The translations under genes were made by a program, and so were the position numbers. This document shows positions 13,300 through 36,300 of a stretch of 64,000 nucleotides of DNA, piece by piece (the stretch's first letter is position 1; every line of letters begins with the position of its first letter). The stretch is from Arcuatula senhousia (lineage: Eukaryota > Mollusca > Bivalvia > Mytilida > Mytilidae), in the NCBI GenBank assembly GCA_963971305.1, contig OZ020316.1, positions 15,704,745-15,768,744 of the forward strand, read 5' to 3'. The notes under the pieces are model-generated. The model saw only the letters and a list, made by a program, of their open reading frames with translations, ran no database searches and was not told the DNA's origin.

Positions 13300-15997
13300 T
13301 TAATGATGGTTTTATTAATTTATTTACAAGCTAATATGCATTATATACAAATTGACACACTTGTGCCAGGTCTTCATATTATTTACACATGGAAAAATTC
13401 ACAGATACCTAAGTCAAGATCTATATAAAGACTTTTATCAGATCAAAAAACTGTGGAGGAACTTGTGTCTGTAGGATTAATCAAACACCAATTCAGATTT
13501 TAAATTCTTGGTTTTTGTATTCCCAACTTGCATGTTAAAATATTTTACAATGGCAAATCATCGACTTTGCCTTTGAGATCTCTAAAATTGGTATCCACAA
13601 ACAAACAAAATCTTCCACAGTTTCATGTATCCTTTACTATACTTTCTCAAACTATTACCTATATACAACAAATAAGTAAGTTATGTGGAGTCCCCCTCCC
13701 TGACAATTACTGCCATGTAAACACAACATTCAACATTAGTAACAGTAACACTTTCTAAGTTTCATTTTATCACAATCATTATCACATTTTAACTACACAA
13801 CACAAGTATTAGTAAAATCTTAACTTTCAACACAATTAAATCATAACACCTTTACATAAACATATTTCCTCTTCTTGCATTCATATCAGACATTCCAAAC
13901 TTCAAAACAAAAGTAGCACTAGTTTGTCTCGGAGTTGACCTCGTACAGGTCAAAACATAAATATACAAGTTTCATCCATTCCCTTACATACTACTTGCAG
14001 TCAAATCCTATGCATTAAAATAGAGAAAAGACTTAGCACTAAGTTGTCTCGGAATTCTCCTAAAATAGGTCAAAACATGTACTCATTGTTCACACAGAAA
14101 ACTTGACATGTATACATATCTTAAACACAAGGTTTACAGCTATACACAAAAAACACACTCCCACTATTATTCATATAAACTCAATACAAGATGAGAAGAA
14201 AACAATTATTTGCACTATAAGGGCTTGGAGTCAGCCTAAAAAAGGCCAAAGAATTTTATTCAACATCAGTATAAATCTCTAATAACAAATTCAATTTGGT
14301 AAATTTTAGCACTAGAGTGGCCCGGAGTCCACCTGCAATAGGTTGGAATCACACACACACACACACATGCATGCATTCATCCATTAAAAAAGGTCCTTTA
14401 CATGCATGTAGATACCACTTGGTCTTCTGATCACAAAATTATGTTGCAGTAGGAATCATAGAGCTGACTTTAAATAGGTCAACACATACACACCCACAAA
14501 AAATAGCATTCAGCTTTTCTACCTTACACCAATCTTCCATAACAATATTCATAAGACATTAAATTTATATTTACATTGTAGCACTAGAGTGTCTTGGAGT
14601 TGACTGTGTATTTAGAGTAAATTGTTAATAAAATATCAAGAATATTCTATCACAACTTACTCAAAATAACAACGAGTCAAAAAAATAAAACGATAAAACC
14701 TCACACAAAAATCATTCATGCAGCTATTCCATTTTAATAATATGAATGTGAATTCTGTAATTTTTCTTTGATAATTTGCTTTAATATATGTTGTCATAAA
14801 ATTTATTGTAAATTTGATGTTTCAAAAGTTTCTTTGTGAAGCCTAATTTTAATCTCACACTATATCAAAATGGAATAGCCTTTTACAATTTCACGAAATT
14901 TTTCAGTCATCAACATTTTTACAATATTTACAGTACTAAAGAAAATAATTCAAAAGGTTTTAATGAAATGTTACATAAAATCGTTTTTTTGTTTTCAAAC
15001 CAAATACATGTGTAAGTTTTGAAAATTGTTCATATTCTTTTATTATTGATCTTAATGTTGTTTTGAAAACTTTGGATTTCATCCAAAAAAAAAAGACAAC
15101 TTTTCAGAAAAGTTTAAAAAAAACAGTGACATTATTAAGCTATATACAAAAGATACTATATACAATGAAGCTATATTTAAAATCCCAAATTATATGTTAA
15201 ATGCTGTATTTTTTTTGTAAAGTACTTTCAATGTGACTGAATTGTGAGTTAAACACCATGACTTTATCTTGTTTGGATGTCTATACTGATATACCTTAAG
15301 TATCATAGAAAAAGCCATTTATTAAAATAGATTTTTAAATCTAGACCCTGAAAATTAATTGAATACTTGTTAAATTATCTAAATATAAAACTTGTAATAC
15401 TATGTTACCACACCCTGTTCCTAGATGCACCAAATGCTGTTTTGCTGATATTAACATGTCATCTATAAGTGTATAACAAATCATATGGCACCATATCTTG
15501 CAACTTTACATCATTATGGCTATAAAATATTACATAGGCTTCATATTTAACAAATACACTGTAACTGACTTAAAAATTATGCTTAAATATACTGCTTTGA
15601 ACAGATTTCTACTGGTATATGTCTGTAAAAAGAACTAATCCATACCCTTTAGATAATACCATAACAAATGATAGAAGCTCTTGTCATACTAGAAATTAAA
15701 TGATGGGGTGTAATCAATAGTTTTTAATATTTTTCAAATAAATTTATCAAATACTAAAAAGCCAAAAGGTCAAAGGAAAGTTTTTAAGGTCATCAAGGTT
15801 TTCACAAAGTTAAGCTTCCATATCTAAATCAAAAACAAGAACAAAAGTATCCATAGGATATGAGGAATGGTACAACATACATGTACAAATATTAGTCCAT
15901 ATCAAGACAGAAAATACCCATGAAAACAAAGTAAAAAAGCTCACAGCATGGTAAAAATAATAAATAGAAAAAGCTATGATTATAACAATGTCTATGT
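13300..15997 (-). other. Probable long 3'UTR of enolase
   Basis: AT-rich, without exons, directly downstream of the enolase stop codon. On the minus strand two AATAAA signals stand close together at 13,319-13,324 and 13,311-13,316, which would give a 3'UTR of about 2.7 kb; another AATAAA at 14,801-14,806 would give about 1.2 kb. A series of small hairpins lies at 13,913-14,620. The extent of the UTR is inferred from the polyadenylation signals alone. Confidence 0.45.
13913..14620 (-). repeat. Six spaced hairpin motifs downstream of enolase
   Basis: Six degenerate copies of a motif of about 48 bp begin near 13,913, 14,033, 14,206, 14,305, 14,445 and 14,575, so they are 95-175 bp apart in otherwise unrelated sequence. 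On the plus strand each reads roughly TAGCACTAG.GTGTCTCGGAG, then a stem: copy 1 is TTGACCT-CGTAC-AGGTCAA. Copy 4 keeps pairing although its bases changed (CCACCT ... AGGTTGG with one bulged T). Copies 2 and 6 pair poorly. In the enolase transcript these would be stem-loops; as DNA they are everted AGGTCA half-sites. Confidence 0.7.
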
Positions 15998-26111
<10,114 letters not shown>

Positions 26112-26277
26112 TTTGCACTAAAAGCGAAGAACAAGAAGAAATTAATTCAAAATATATGTACCTGCCAGTTTTTCACTAAAATTTCATGAAAAGCTAAAAA
26201 GCAGTTTAAATAAATATTTGTGATTTGGTAGATTAAAAAAGTCTGGCATACTTCAAACCAATATAATAATATTCATT

Positions 26278-26518
26278 AACAGGGTGGTAGACTATGAAAC
26301 AATCTGCCAAGTGACTTTGTGGAGGCTAAAACTGTAAGGCAGTTCAAAATCAGACTGGACAAGGTCTGGGTTAACCAGGAATTCAAATACAACTAATCTA
26401 TGGACATTGACATGCGTACTGGAAGTCGCAAAACAGATGGCAATAGAGAGTCAGAAATAGATATGGATATAGTGGCTTAAGGCCAGCGCCATTATACTAG
26501 ACCAATCCTATCCTATTT
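26278..26518 (+). mobile_element. 3' end of a LINE, decayed
   Basis: Reads as the C-terminus of a CR1/Jockey-like reverse transcriptase frame: NRVVDY, then after a one-base deletion NNLPSDFVEAKTVRQFK and RLDKVW, with a TAA at 26,394-26,396. A non-coding tail follows and ends in TATACTAGACCAATCCTATCCTA-like short repeats, as LINE 3' tails do. It lies in the predicted first intron of enolase, antisense to it. Only the 3' end is present, as expected for 5'-truncated insertions. Confidence 0.75.
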
Positions 26519-27086
26519 TGCATAGTCCACACATTGAGAAACCGAAGACTTATTATAAATTACCACTTTTACATCTTAAATCATACCATTATACGTCCGC
26601 AAGTTTTTTGCTGTCAAATTTGCGGTCGTATAAAAAGTTGATCAGGATCAGGATCATCATCAATTGCATTTTAACAAAAATCATACATGATCCTTATTGA
26701 TCATACCAAGTATTTAAAATGCATTCATGTTAATTAATTCTAATGAAGAGATTTTGGGGATGCAAATAAGATGATTGCCTTTGTTTGACAATGTTAAGTA
26801 AATGAGAGAGGCACAACCAAACAAAAATTATTATCTGTTTTATTACCTTAAATCTTAAATATGCGACTTCAATATCTAACAACCGTGGCGTTGGTATGTG
26901 TATTTCAAGGACAATAAGGAAGTTCACAGGAAGGACAAGGTAAGGTTGCATTCATTATTTTCTCAAGGTCACCATCTACTTTTTTCATTTTAGTTGATGA
27001 CAGCCAAAAACAACGCAAAATATGGTACACATTCTAATGGTGAATTTAATGACTTTCAAAAGCAATACAAATTAACGCTATCTTAC

Positions 27087-27180
27087 AGAATTTGGCCGAA
27101 TTGTCCACCCTCTTCTAAATAGTTTCTTTGCAGACTGCACGTTTGTGTACAAAAGGGCAAGGTCAAAGGAAGTGGAAGTG
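27087..27180 (-). other. Predicted non-coding first exon of enolase
   Basis: The enolase ATG exon begins with a splice acceptor six bases before the ATG, so an upstream exon is required. The best donor on the minus strand is AATTCT-GTAAGA, with the exon ending at 27,087; the intron would be 969 bp. The transcription start is not visible; the right-hand limit given here is a guess. Confidence 0.45.
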
Positions 27181-27338
27181 GAGAGCGCCCTCTACTGTAA
27201 ATAAATTTTCAAGGGAAATAACCATTGCCCAGACAGGAGGAGGACTTCGCGGTTGAGTAACTAGAAAAATATGTCTTAAAAGATGACTTACTGTAGTTTT
27301 CTAATATTATTTTAACGCATAAACAGACAATCAGTACC
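27181..27338. promoter_or_regulatory. Shared promoter region between enolase and the ACAP gene
   Basis: The two genes are divergent, with the predicted enolase first exon on one side and the ACAP start codon at 27,339 on the other. No TATA box is placed convincingly for either. On the minus strand ACAGTAGAGGGCGC (27,185-27,198) matches the animal CTCF core CCASYAGRKGGCRS at 13 of 14 positions. Promoter function follows from the gene arrangement and is not shown directly. Confidence 0.55.
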
Positions 27339-30300
27339 ATGCCTTCCAAGCCAAGTGTAGATTTCAAGGAATGCTTGAAAGATTCGCCTATATTCAGGTA
27401 TATTGAACCCTGCCATCATAATTCCATCAATGATTTGATGTTTAAGATTGAAGATGTTTAATAAAATAATTATACATGTTAGGAAATCAATAACATTTTT
27501 AAAAGAAAAAAACCATATCAGTCAGCAAAAACATAATAAAATGCTTGTGTTCGACAATTAAAATGCAGGGTGATCTAGGCCTAGGGGCGAAAAACATGTT
27601 TGGGTAGGATACAACAAGGTTGTGGAAAATATGTTCCGAATCAAAGTTGGAAATAATAGTCTGACCGCCAGCCTGAGACTGACTACTTTTTCGCAGGGCT
27701 GGCCAAATTTCCTAGGAAGGAATGTCTAAGGCACCTATGGCCTTCGTCCAATATTTTCTGTATTCTGTACGTGTCAAAAATTTTAGACACTGGATTTTCA
27801 CTCCTGTAATTGTATAATTAACTGTGTTGACGCGCGTGTATAATTAAAACTCTAGGTATATATCGCTTTTGTACTTTGATAGGTGGACGCTTTAAAAAAA
27901 TAAAACTTATACGGAAAAAAATAAAAGATTTAAAAAATTGCTTTGTATCCTCTATATAATCCGCCATGAAAAACATTACATCATGGAAAAGTCTCGAAAC
28001 CCGAAAGAAATCCGAATGAACTTTAATGACGTTTTTACTTATGTTTTACATTACATTTATTGGAAAAGTCCTGACAATGTACTTTTATTTTCATGTCCAA
28101 GCGATTGCCAAATTTTGCAAAATTGCCCGAACAAAGCCCGATTTTGAGGCCGAAATGCAATGAATGAAAATATATTTGTGTGTTTTGGAAAGGAAAATGA
28201 ATTCCAAGAAAAGTATAACAGCTAGGCATCTGATATTTGGTATACAAACAGTTGGGGTTTATGGTCTAGGCAACTGACACCATGCAGTTTGACTATGACC
28301 CCAATTTCATGGGTCAGGGACTCTGTGAACTTAGATATGTTTTTTTGGGGCCAAAAAAACCTTTGTAAGACTTTTGTGGAAAATAAATTAAGTGAAAAGC
28401 ATAATACATGTAGCTAGGCATCTCATAGCTGGTAAACAGACAGTTCTGGTTATGGTCTATGCATCTGGTGCCATGCCCTTTGAATTTGATCCCATTTTCA
28501 TGGTTCAGTGACTCTGTGGACTTAAATGATTTTTGGGGCCAAAAAACCTCTTTGTAAGACTTTTGTGGAAAATGAATTAAGTGAAAAGTATATAGCTAGG
28601 CATCTGATATCTGATATACCGGTACAGACACCTTGAGTTATGGTCTATGCAACTGAAACCATGTCCTGAGACCTTGACACAATTTTCAAGTTAAAAGTAT
28701 AATAGCTAGGCACCTGATATTTGGTATACAGACATTTGGGGTTTTGGTCTACACAACTGACACCATGTTGTGTGACCATGACACCATTTTCACGGTTCAG
28801 TGACTTTGTGAACTTAGATGATTTTTGGGTAGAAAATTAGTTAAGTGAAAAGTATAATATTATACATGTAGCTAGGCATCTGATATTTGGAGATTATTGT
28901 ATACACAACTGACGTCACCATGTAATGTGACTTTGACCCCATTTTCATGGTTGAATGACTTAGTTAATGTTGGTCTTTTTTCATTGTTTCTCAATAACTA
29001 TGGTATCTAGAACACACTTCAGATATTTTTGTGATGGTTAAATGGAATTCTGTCACATGACATTGACCTTAACTTTTCTGAAGGCCCAGCTAGACCATCA
29101 ATGAGTTCTGTGATGGTGCCGACAGGCGAGACATACTTTAGTGTCAACTCTTGTTATCATATCTAGTTTATTTTTTTTTTATGAACACCTGTATCTTATA
29201 GAAAGAGACTTAATTTTAGGAGATCTGTGTCGCATCACTTTTTATGCCCCTGTAACGACATGTTGGGGGTTTTAAGTTTTTCTCCTATCCGTCTGAACTA
29301 ATTTCCGCCAAGCTATTCTCCAAAATCGTACATGAGAATGATTTGAAACTTGGTAAGATTGTTCAATATGACAAACCGTACGTCCTAAGCGACTTTCAGA
29401 CCAGTAAGACCTCTACTTCCTGTTCGTGACTGGGTCAAGATAAAAAATTTGGTGATTTCCATCAAGCTTTTCTCAGAAACCGCACATGAGAATGATTTGA
29501 AACTTAGGAGGGGGGTTCAGTATGACAACTTTCAGACCTGTCAGACTTTTACTTCCTGTTTGTGGCCAGCGGGGGCATCAATGTCCCATTGACACATTCC
29601 TTCTTTATTTTGATTTCTTTAACTACACCTATCAAGGGTAAAAATAAATTCCAATTTAATAGAAACCCTTAGTAAATTAGTTGTACATTGTACATGTATG
29701 TTGTAGGGAAGATCTCTTCCAATAATCTTGGTTAATCAACAATATATTGTATATAGGACAAGAAGTAATTGTGTTAGCTAAGATGGGTTAAAATTTATTG
29801 TGTCTTCTCAAATTAATTATTGGTCGGACAAACATGACAAATAGTTATACCCTTGTTTATCCATCCAAATGTAACACTTTGCTTTAGTTCTTGTTTGGGT
29901 ACTACATGTTAAAGGTCAATCATATTTTCCCCCTAGAAATTAGGTCACTGTGACCAGTCACCCTAATTTCATGCATGATGACTTTGGTAAAGGTCCAATT
30001 GCATATCTTGAATGGTACATTTACATATAGTACCAGATAAGTATACCGTGTATACTGGATTCATTTACAAGTAATCAAACTTATTTTTTACAATTGTGTC
30101 ACGATTGTTTAACTTAATGGTAAAGGAAGGCTACCAGGAAATAAGATATTAGATCATATCCTGTTCCCTCTACTTGTAATAAAGTCATTGTAAATGATCA
30201 TCTTATTTATGAACTCATTTCAAGTTCAAAATAGCATTTTTCCCTTTAGAAAAAGGTATTATTTCTTTATGTTTGACAATCCATGATAATGGGAGGTTAA

Positions 30301-33300
30301 GTAAAGATCAAAATGCATATATATATGTACATTGTACATGTAATTTGATGTTACATTGAGGATCAAATGATTTAAGCCTGTGCAACAGTTACTTCAAGGA
30401 GAATACTATTTAAACATAACACTCAATGTTTTTTCATCAATTTTTGTTGACTTCTTCTAAATGTACATGTATCCTTATAGACTTATGTACATGAATTACA
30501 TGTAGTAATTTGGTTTCTTTTACTAGATGTTTTCATTGCAAATTCCAGATTTAATGAGAAACTATATACATGTTCATGTATATTATATACATGTACATGT
30601 ATATTATATACATGTACATGTATATACAACTGCATATTTACATGTATGCATGTACAAATATAATGTTTTTTTAATTCTCTCGAATGACAGAAAAATGCTT
30701 TTCCCAAGCTTATATAATTTGGTTTTAAATTATTTTCCCACCCACTAATAACAGCAATAAAAACAAATGGATTATTTTACAACTAAATAATGCTTTTAGA
30801 CAATAAACAAAAGCGTCATCTGTATCCTTGTTGAGGATTAAAGTTCATAGTACTACAGAACATGCAAAATAAATGTATTGTTAATGGATTTTATAGTTTA
30901 AAGTTTCAATATCAATTAACCAAAATCATTATTGTGCTTATAATTATCTCCAAATTATGAACTGGCTTCACATTGGACAAGCTTCTCTTAGGCTATTAAG
31001 GTATATACATGTATAAGAAACATAAATTAATCATATCAGTTGTACAGAAATGTACATTATGTTGTATATTGTGTATTTTGTTCTATTTAAATGAAAAAAA
31101 ACCACACACGTCGAAGAATTTTTTAATAATAAACTGTCCTGTAATGAGGGGGCCAATGGGTTTTTTAGTTCTCCGTTATTGGCAGTTTTTATTTTCCGTG
31201 AATTGTGATTTGTTGAAATATTTTTCTGTGCATTGTGATTGGACATTGCTCGTGAACCGTTCTCAGCAAAGAATTTTGTCCCTGATTAGTTTAGGCATGC
31301 TTTACAGGTTACAACTGCGCAAATGCTAACAATGCATTTTTCCATAGGGGGTACCCTTGTATTCAATTTTTTTTAAGATAGTTATTGACCGCTTTTCACT
31401 TGCTATGGGTCAAAATTTTTCAGTTAACATCCAAACGTTTATTTTTAGCCAATAAAAATCCCATGTCTATGCGGCGTTAATGAACGTAATTTTAGGTTGA
31501 AAAAAGGGGGGGTGATTTTTCGATTTTATTTTCAATACCCAAATTTTCAAAGATGCGAGCGCCCTGTAGACACATGATTGGCACCAGATTTTTTTTGTCA
31601 ATATTTAACATAAGTTTATTCATTCATCTATTTAAATATTATTTTATATCAACCAATCACGTCGCTGTCTGTATTTTATTCCACGCTTTATCTTAGGGTA
31701 AAAAAATTACCGGTGGCAGAGGTTTGCATTTGCGCAGTTGTAACCTATACTTTTTGCATAAAAATCAGAAGGAGACTTTTCTTTTATCAAAAGTATATTT
31801 AATATATCTAGACTTTATATAACTAGTGAGAAAAAATAGTCTTTTTGTTTAAGCCCTGGAGAGCTTATTTTAAATAGCCCCCCTCTTGCCAGAAAATTCT
31901 AAATTTTTAAGTGGTTGTTAGAGGAAATACGGTATTCTACCAGAACGTTCTTTAAAAGCTTAAGATTTACCCCATATTTTATAGAAGACTTATGTATTAT
32001 CTACAGATGAGATTGACTTTCGATAAACCTTTGGCCTATTTGGACCAAAATTTTGGTCTAAATATAAAGATATGGTAAATTTTTGGAAAATAGAAAAATT
32101 GCGACATTTTGAAACAGACTATAACCTTCTTGTAGCACAAAAAGTTTGTGTTTTTGTGTGCAATGTGTTACATCTGCATCTATACATAAATTTTATAATA
32201 GTTTTAAGCAGAGAATTATTTCTTTGGGTTTTTCAAATTAACAATTTTAATGCACCCCAATTGTGGACAAATGGACACATTTTTCGCTTGGGGCTTTTTA
32301 AAAAAATAACCTGGTTGGAATCATTATTGTGTACTTACTGGCGTTCAACAATTACTTATGCATCTAAGCAAAATAAAAAAAATGCAAACAACCAATCTTT
32401 GATCGATAATAACAACAGAATTAATTTTTTATGAGTCCCTACGTCTATATTCTCCTTTTTAGCTCACCTGGACCGAAGGTCCATGTGAGCTATTACCATC
32501 ACTTGGCGTCCGTCGTCGTCGTCGTCTGTCGTCGTCTGTCGTCGTCGTCGTCGTCGTCGTCTGTTAACAATTTTTCAAAAATCTTCTCCTCTGAAACTAC
32601 CCAACAGAATTTAATGAAACTTGGTATGAATGATCCTTAGGGTGTCCTGCACCAAACTTTTGTTTTGATTGTTGATCCGTTATAAAACATGGCCGCCGTT
32701 ACTAAAAATAGACTAGGGGGTCAGACTACTGTTTTTGGCTTATAAATCAAAAAGTATAAGAGATAGAGGAAATCTGAGGGCACGCTACTGATTCAGCATC
32801 AAAAGCTCTACAAAAGTCTCCATTTGGTCAAAGTTGTCAGATGAACCCTTATAGGGGTTACGGCCCCTTGAAGGTGAAAAATAGCATTTTTTCATGTTTT
32901 TGGCCTACAGAATGAAAACTATTGCAGATAGAGATTAGCTGCTGCTTGCTTAAATGTTCAGCTCATTTAACTCTACAAAAGTCTCCATAGGGTCGAAGTT
33001 GTCAGATGATCCCTTATAGGGGTTACAGCCCCCTTAAAGGTGAAAAATAACCATTTTTCATGTTTTTGGCCTACAGAATGAAAACTATTGCACATAGAGA
33101 TAAGCTGTTGCTTACTTAAATGTTCAGCTCATTTAGCTCTACAAAATTCTCCATAGGATCGAAGTTGTCAGATGATCCCTTATAGGGGTTACGGCCTCTG
33201 AAAAATAGCGATTTTTCATGTTTTTGTCCTACAGAATGAAAACTATTGCAGATAGAGATTAGCTGTTGCTTGCTTAAATGTTCAGCTCATTTAGCTCTAC

Positions 33301-36300
33301 AAAATTTTCCATAGGGTCGAAGTTGTCATATGACCTCTTATAGGGGTTATGGCCCCTGAAAGATAGCGATTTTGTCATGTTTTTGGCCTACAGAATGAAA
33401 ACTATTGCAGATAGAGATTAGCTGTTGCTTGCTTAAATGTTCAGCTCATTTAGCTCTACAAAATTCTCCATAGGGTCGAAGTTGTCAGGTGACCCCTTAT
33501 AGGGGTTACGGCCTCTGAAAAAAGCGATTTTTCATGTTTTTGGCCTACAGAATGAAAACTTTTGCAGATAGAGATTAGCTGTTGCTTGCTTAAATGTTCA
33601 GCTCATTTAGCTTCATAAGGTCAAAGTTGTCAGATGACTCCTTATAGGGGTTATGGCCCCTTATAGGTGAAAAATGGTGTTTTTGGCCTATAGAATGAAA
33701 ACTATTGCAGGTAGAGAAAAGCTGTTGCTTGCTTAAATGTTCAGCTCATTTAGCTCTACAAAAGTATAGGGTCAACATCAAGACCAGGTGAGCGATTCAG
33801 GCTCCTGGGAGCCTGTTTCTATTACAGAATTAAGAAACAGACTATAGACCGGTTTTTGCGATCTAAATATAGACCAAATGTCATAATTTGTATTTACACG
33901 TCGATGTTTTACTTTCCATTCAAATAAAGCTTTATAACAACCAATGCAACGTAAAAAGAGGCAGTTTCTATAGGTTACAACTGTGCAAATGCTAACAATG
34001 CATTTTTCCATAGGGGGTACCCTTGTATTCAATTTTTTTAAAAATAGTTATTGACCGATTTTCACTTTCTATGGGTCAAAATTTTTCAGTTAACATTCAA
34101 ACGTTTATTTTTAGCCAATAAAAATCCCATGTCTATGCGGCGTTAATGAACGTAATTTTAGGTTGAAAAAAGGGGGGTGATTTTTCGATTTTATTTTCAA
34201 TACCCAAATTTTCAAAGATGCGAGCTCCCTGTAGACACATGATTGGCACCAGAATTTTTTTGTCAATATTTAACATAAGTTTATTCATTCATCTATTTAA
34301 ATATTATTTTATATCAACCAATCACGTTGCTGTCTGTATTTTATTCCACACTTTATCTTAGGGTAAAAAAATTACCGGTGGCAGAGGTTTGCATTAGCGC
34401 AGTTGTAACCTACAGTAATACACATTCAACTTTTATCAGTGAACAAAAATTAAGCCATATTTCTGTGTTTCGTTAATTGCATTTTTTATTATTTGTGATT
34501 CGTGATCAGGACCCTCCATCAGAACCCCCTGTAATGTTTAGCTTTTTACTTAATTAAAAATTGAACAAAAAGTGTTATGCAATTTTATAATTTCATATAG
34601 ATATTATAATAGTAATTATTCCTGAAGATTTTTTGACATAAATGAACAAATGTATATCTTGATTGTAATATACATGAAGCCCTCTAATTGCATAATACAG
34701 AAAATAAAACGTGCATGTGACATACAAAAACATATTCCAAACTCTTGAAAATTATGGAAAGTTTGGATCGATTTACATGCAGAAGTCAACATTCAAATTT
34801 GACATTTAACTAATGTTTGAAAAAAATACTAAAATTTGACTGCTTTCTATAAAAGAATTCATTCAAGTCTCTGAAATGCAAGCTATAATTTGAAATATTC
34901 AGCCTTATAGTTTCAATTATTAGAAAAATCCAAGATTGAATAATCAAATTATTAGGTGCACTTTTATCTGAATTAAACTTGGGTATTCTCTTGTCTAAGA
35001 TGTCTAAGTGAAAATTATAATTACATGATGAAGATGGAATTATTGAATGGCTGCCAACTATTGAAGCAATTTTCACACTTTCTTGTTCGAATTCCTCTTT
35101 CTCTCATCTGCTTCTAGTTTAAGATTGCATCAATAAATACAATAAATTGATTTGCCTAAAGCATGTTGAATTCTTATTGTTTATACAATGTAATGCATAA
35201 TTTCATAAGGGATTTAGTAAATATGTTAATGATGCTTTTAAGATAATTGATAGATTAAGATGGGAAATAATTCCCTATGCCCTTATAAAATTACTTATAT
35301 GAAAAAAAAAATCTTATTTCTTTTAAAATCATCATGTGTTTTCAACAACAGCTTTGATACAGTACACACACGTCCATTATATACATCTTTTGAAGTATTT
35401 AAGAATAAACTGTAATAATTTTTGTCTGGACTGTGAAACGACGGCAAAGGCAGCGGCGTTAACTTTTTGGATAAGGTTTTATCAGCACTTCCATATCCCA
35501 AGAACTATAGGTTCTTCTTGGTTGATGCTTCTATAAACTAAAACCATAGTACAGTTGACAAAATGGTTGATACCGATAAATAAATTTATTGATACATTTT
35601 GTACAAAATTTTCATTAGATTATGATTTTTTGCAATGAAAATATTGAAAATTTGGTTAATTAATTCAGCTTATTTATATTTACACCTGCCAATGAAACTA
35701 AATGTGGAGTCCGTGCAACTGCAAAGTCTATGTAAACTTCATTGTTGTATTCTGGATTGATAATAGTTACTTTATAACATGTTATGATATAAGGCATAGT
35801 TTATTGATCTTCAAATCAATCAAATTCTTTTGAATTTTAAAAATAAACAAGAAAATGGCCTCAATTTTCTTTCTACACTTAAATTTATTTTTATATATAT
35901 GTTCATGGATGTAAACTGTACTTGCAAGTTCTATGCAAATCTTTTTATATATATATAAATTAGCAAGTACTTGAAGTCTGCTTAAGATTCCTGAAGACAC
36001 TATAAAGGTTCAAATTAACAATTGAATTTCAGTTGAAATTACAATTCATTTTTTCATTTTCGAACCAAATGCTACATGTATCTTAAGGGGAAAAACAAGG
36101 ACAGGATTCTAACAGTAGGGTACTCAAACTCAAGTGCAGGATATTGTCTTTGAATAACTCCATCTTCATCCCAAAAGTACATGTATGTACCTGCATATGC
36201 AGTGTTTTCCCAGAAATTTCTAATAGCATCTTGGTATATGTAATTTTCAAAATATCATCTTAGGCCACGCCGAATTAATTTCTTGTTCGTCGAACCGCCC

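Noticed and set aside
30483..30748. Open frames on both strands with YIHVHV repeats
   Set aside because: They are produced by the self-complementary TATACATGTACATGTATA units.
32072..32434. 120-codon open frame as a gene
   Set aside because: No similarity recognised, AT-rich composition like the intron, no splice or promoter context.
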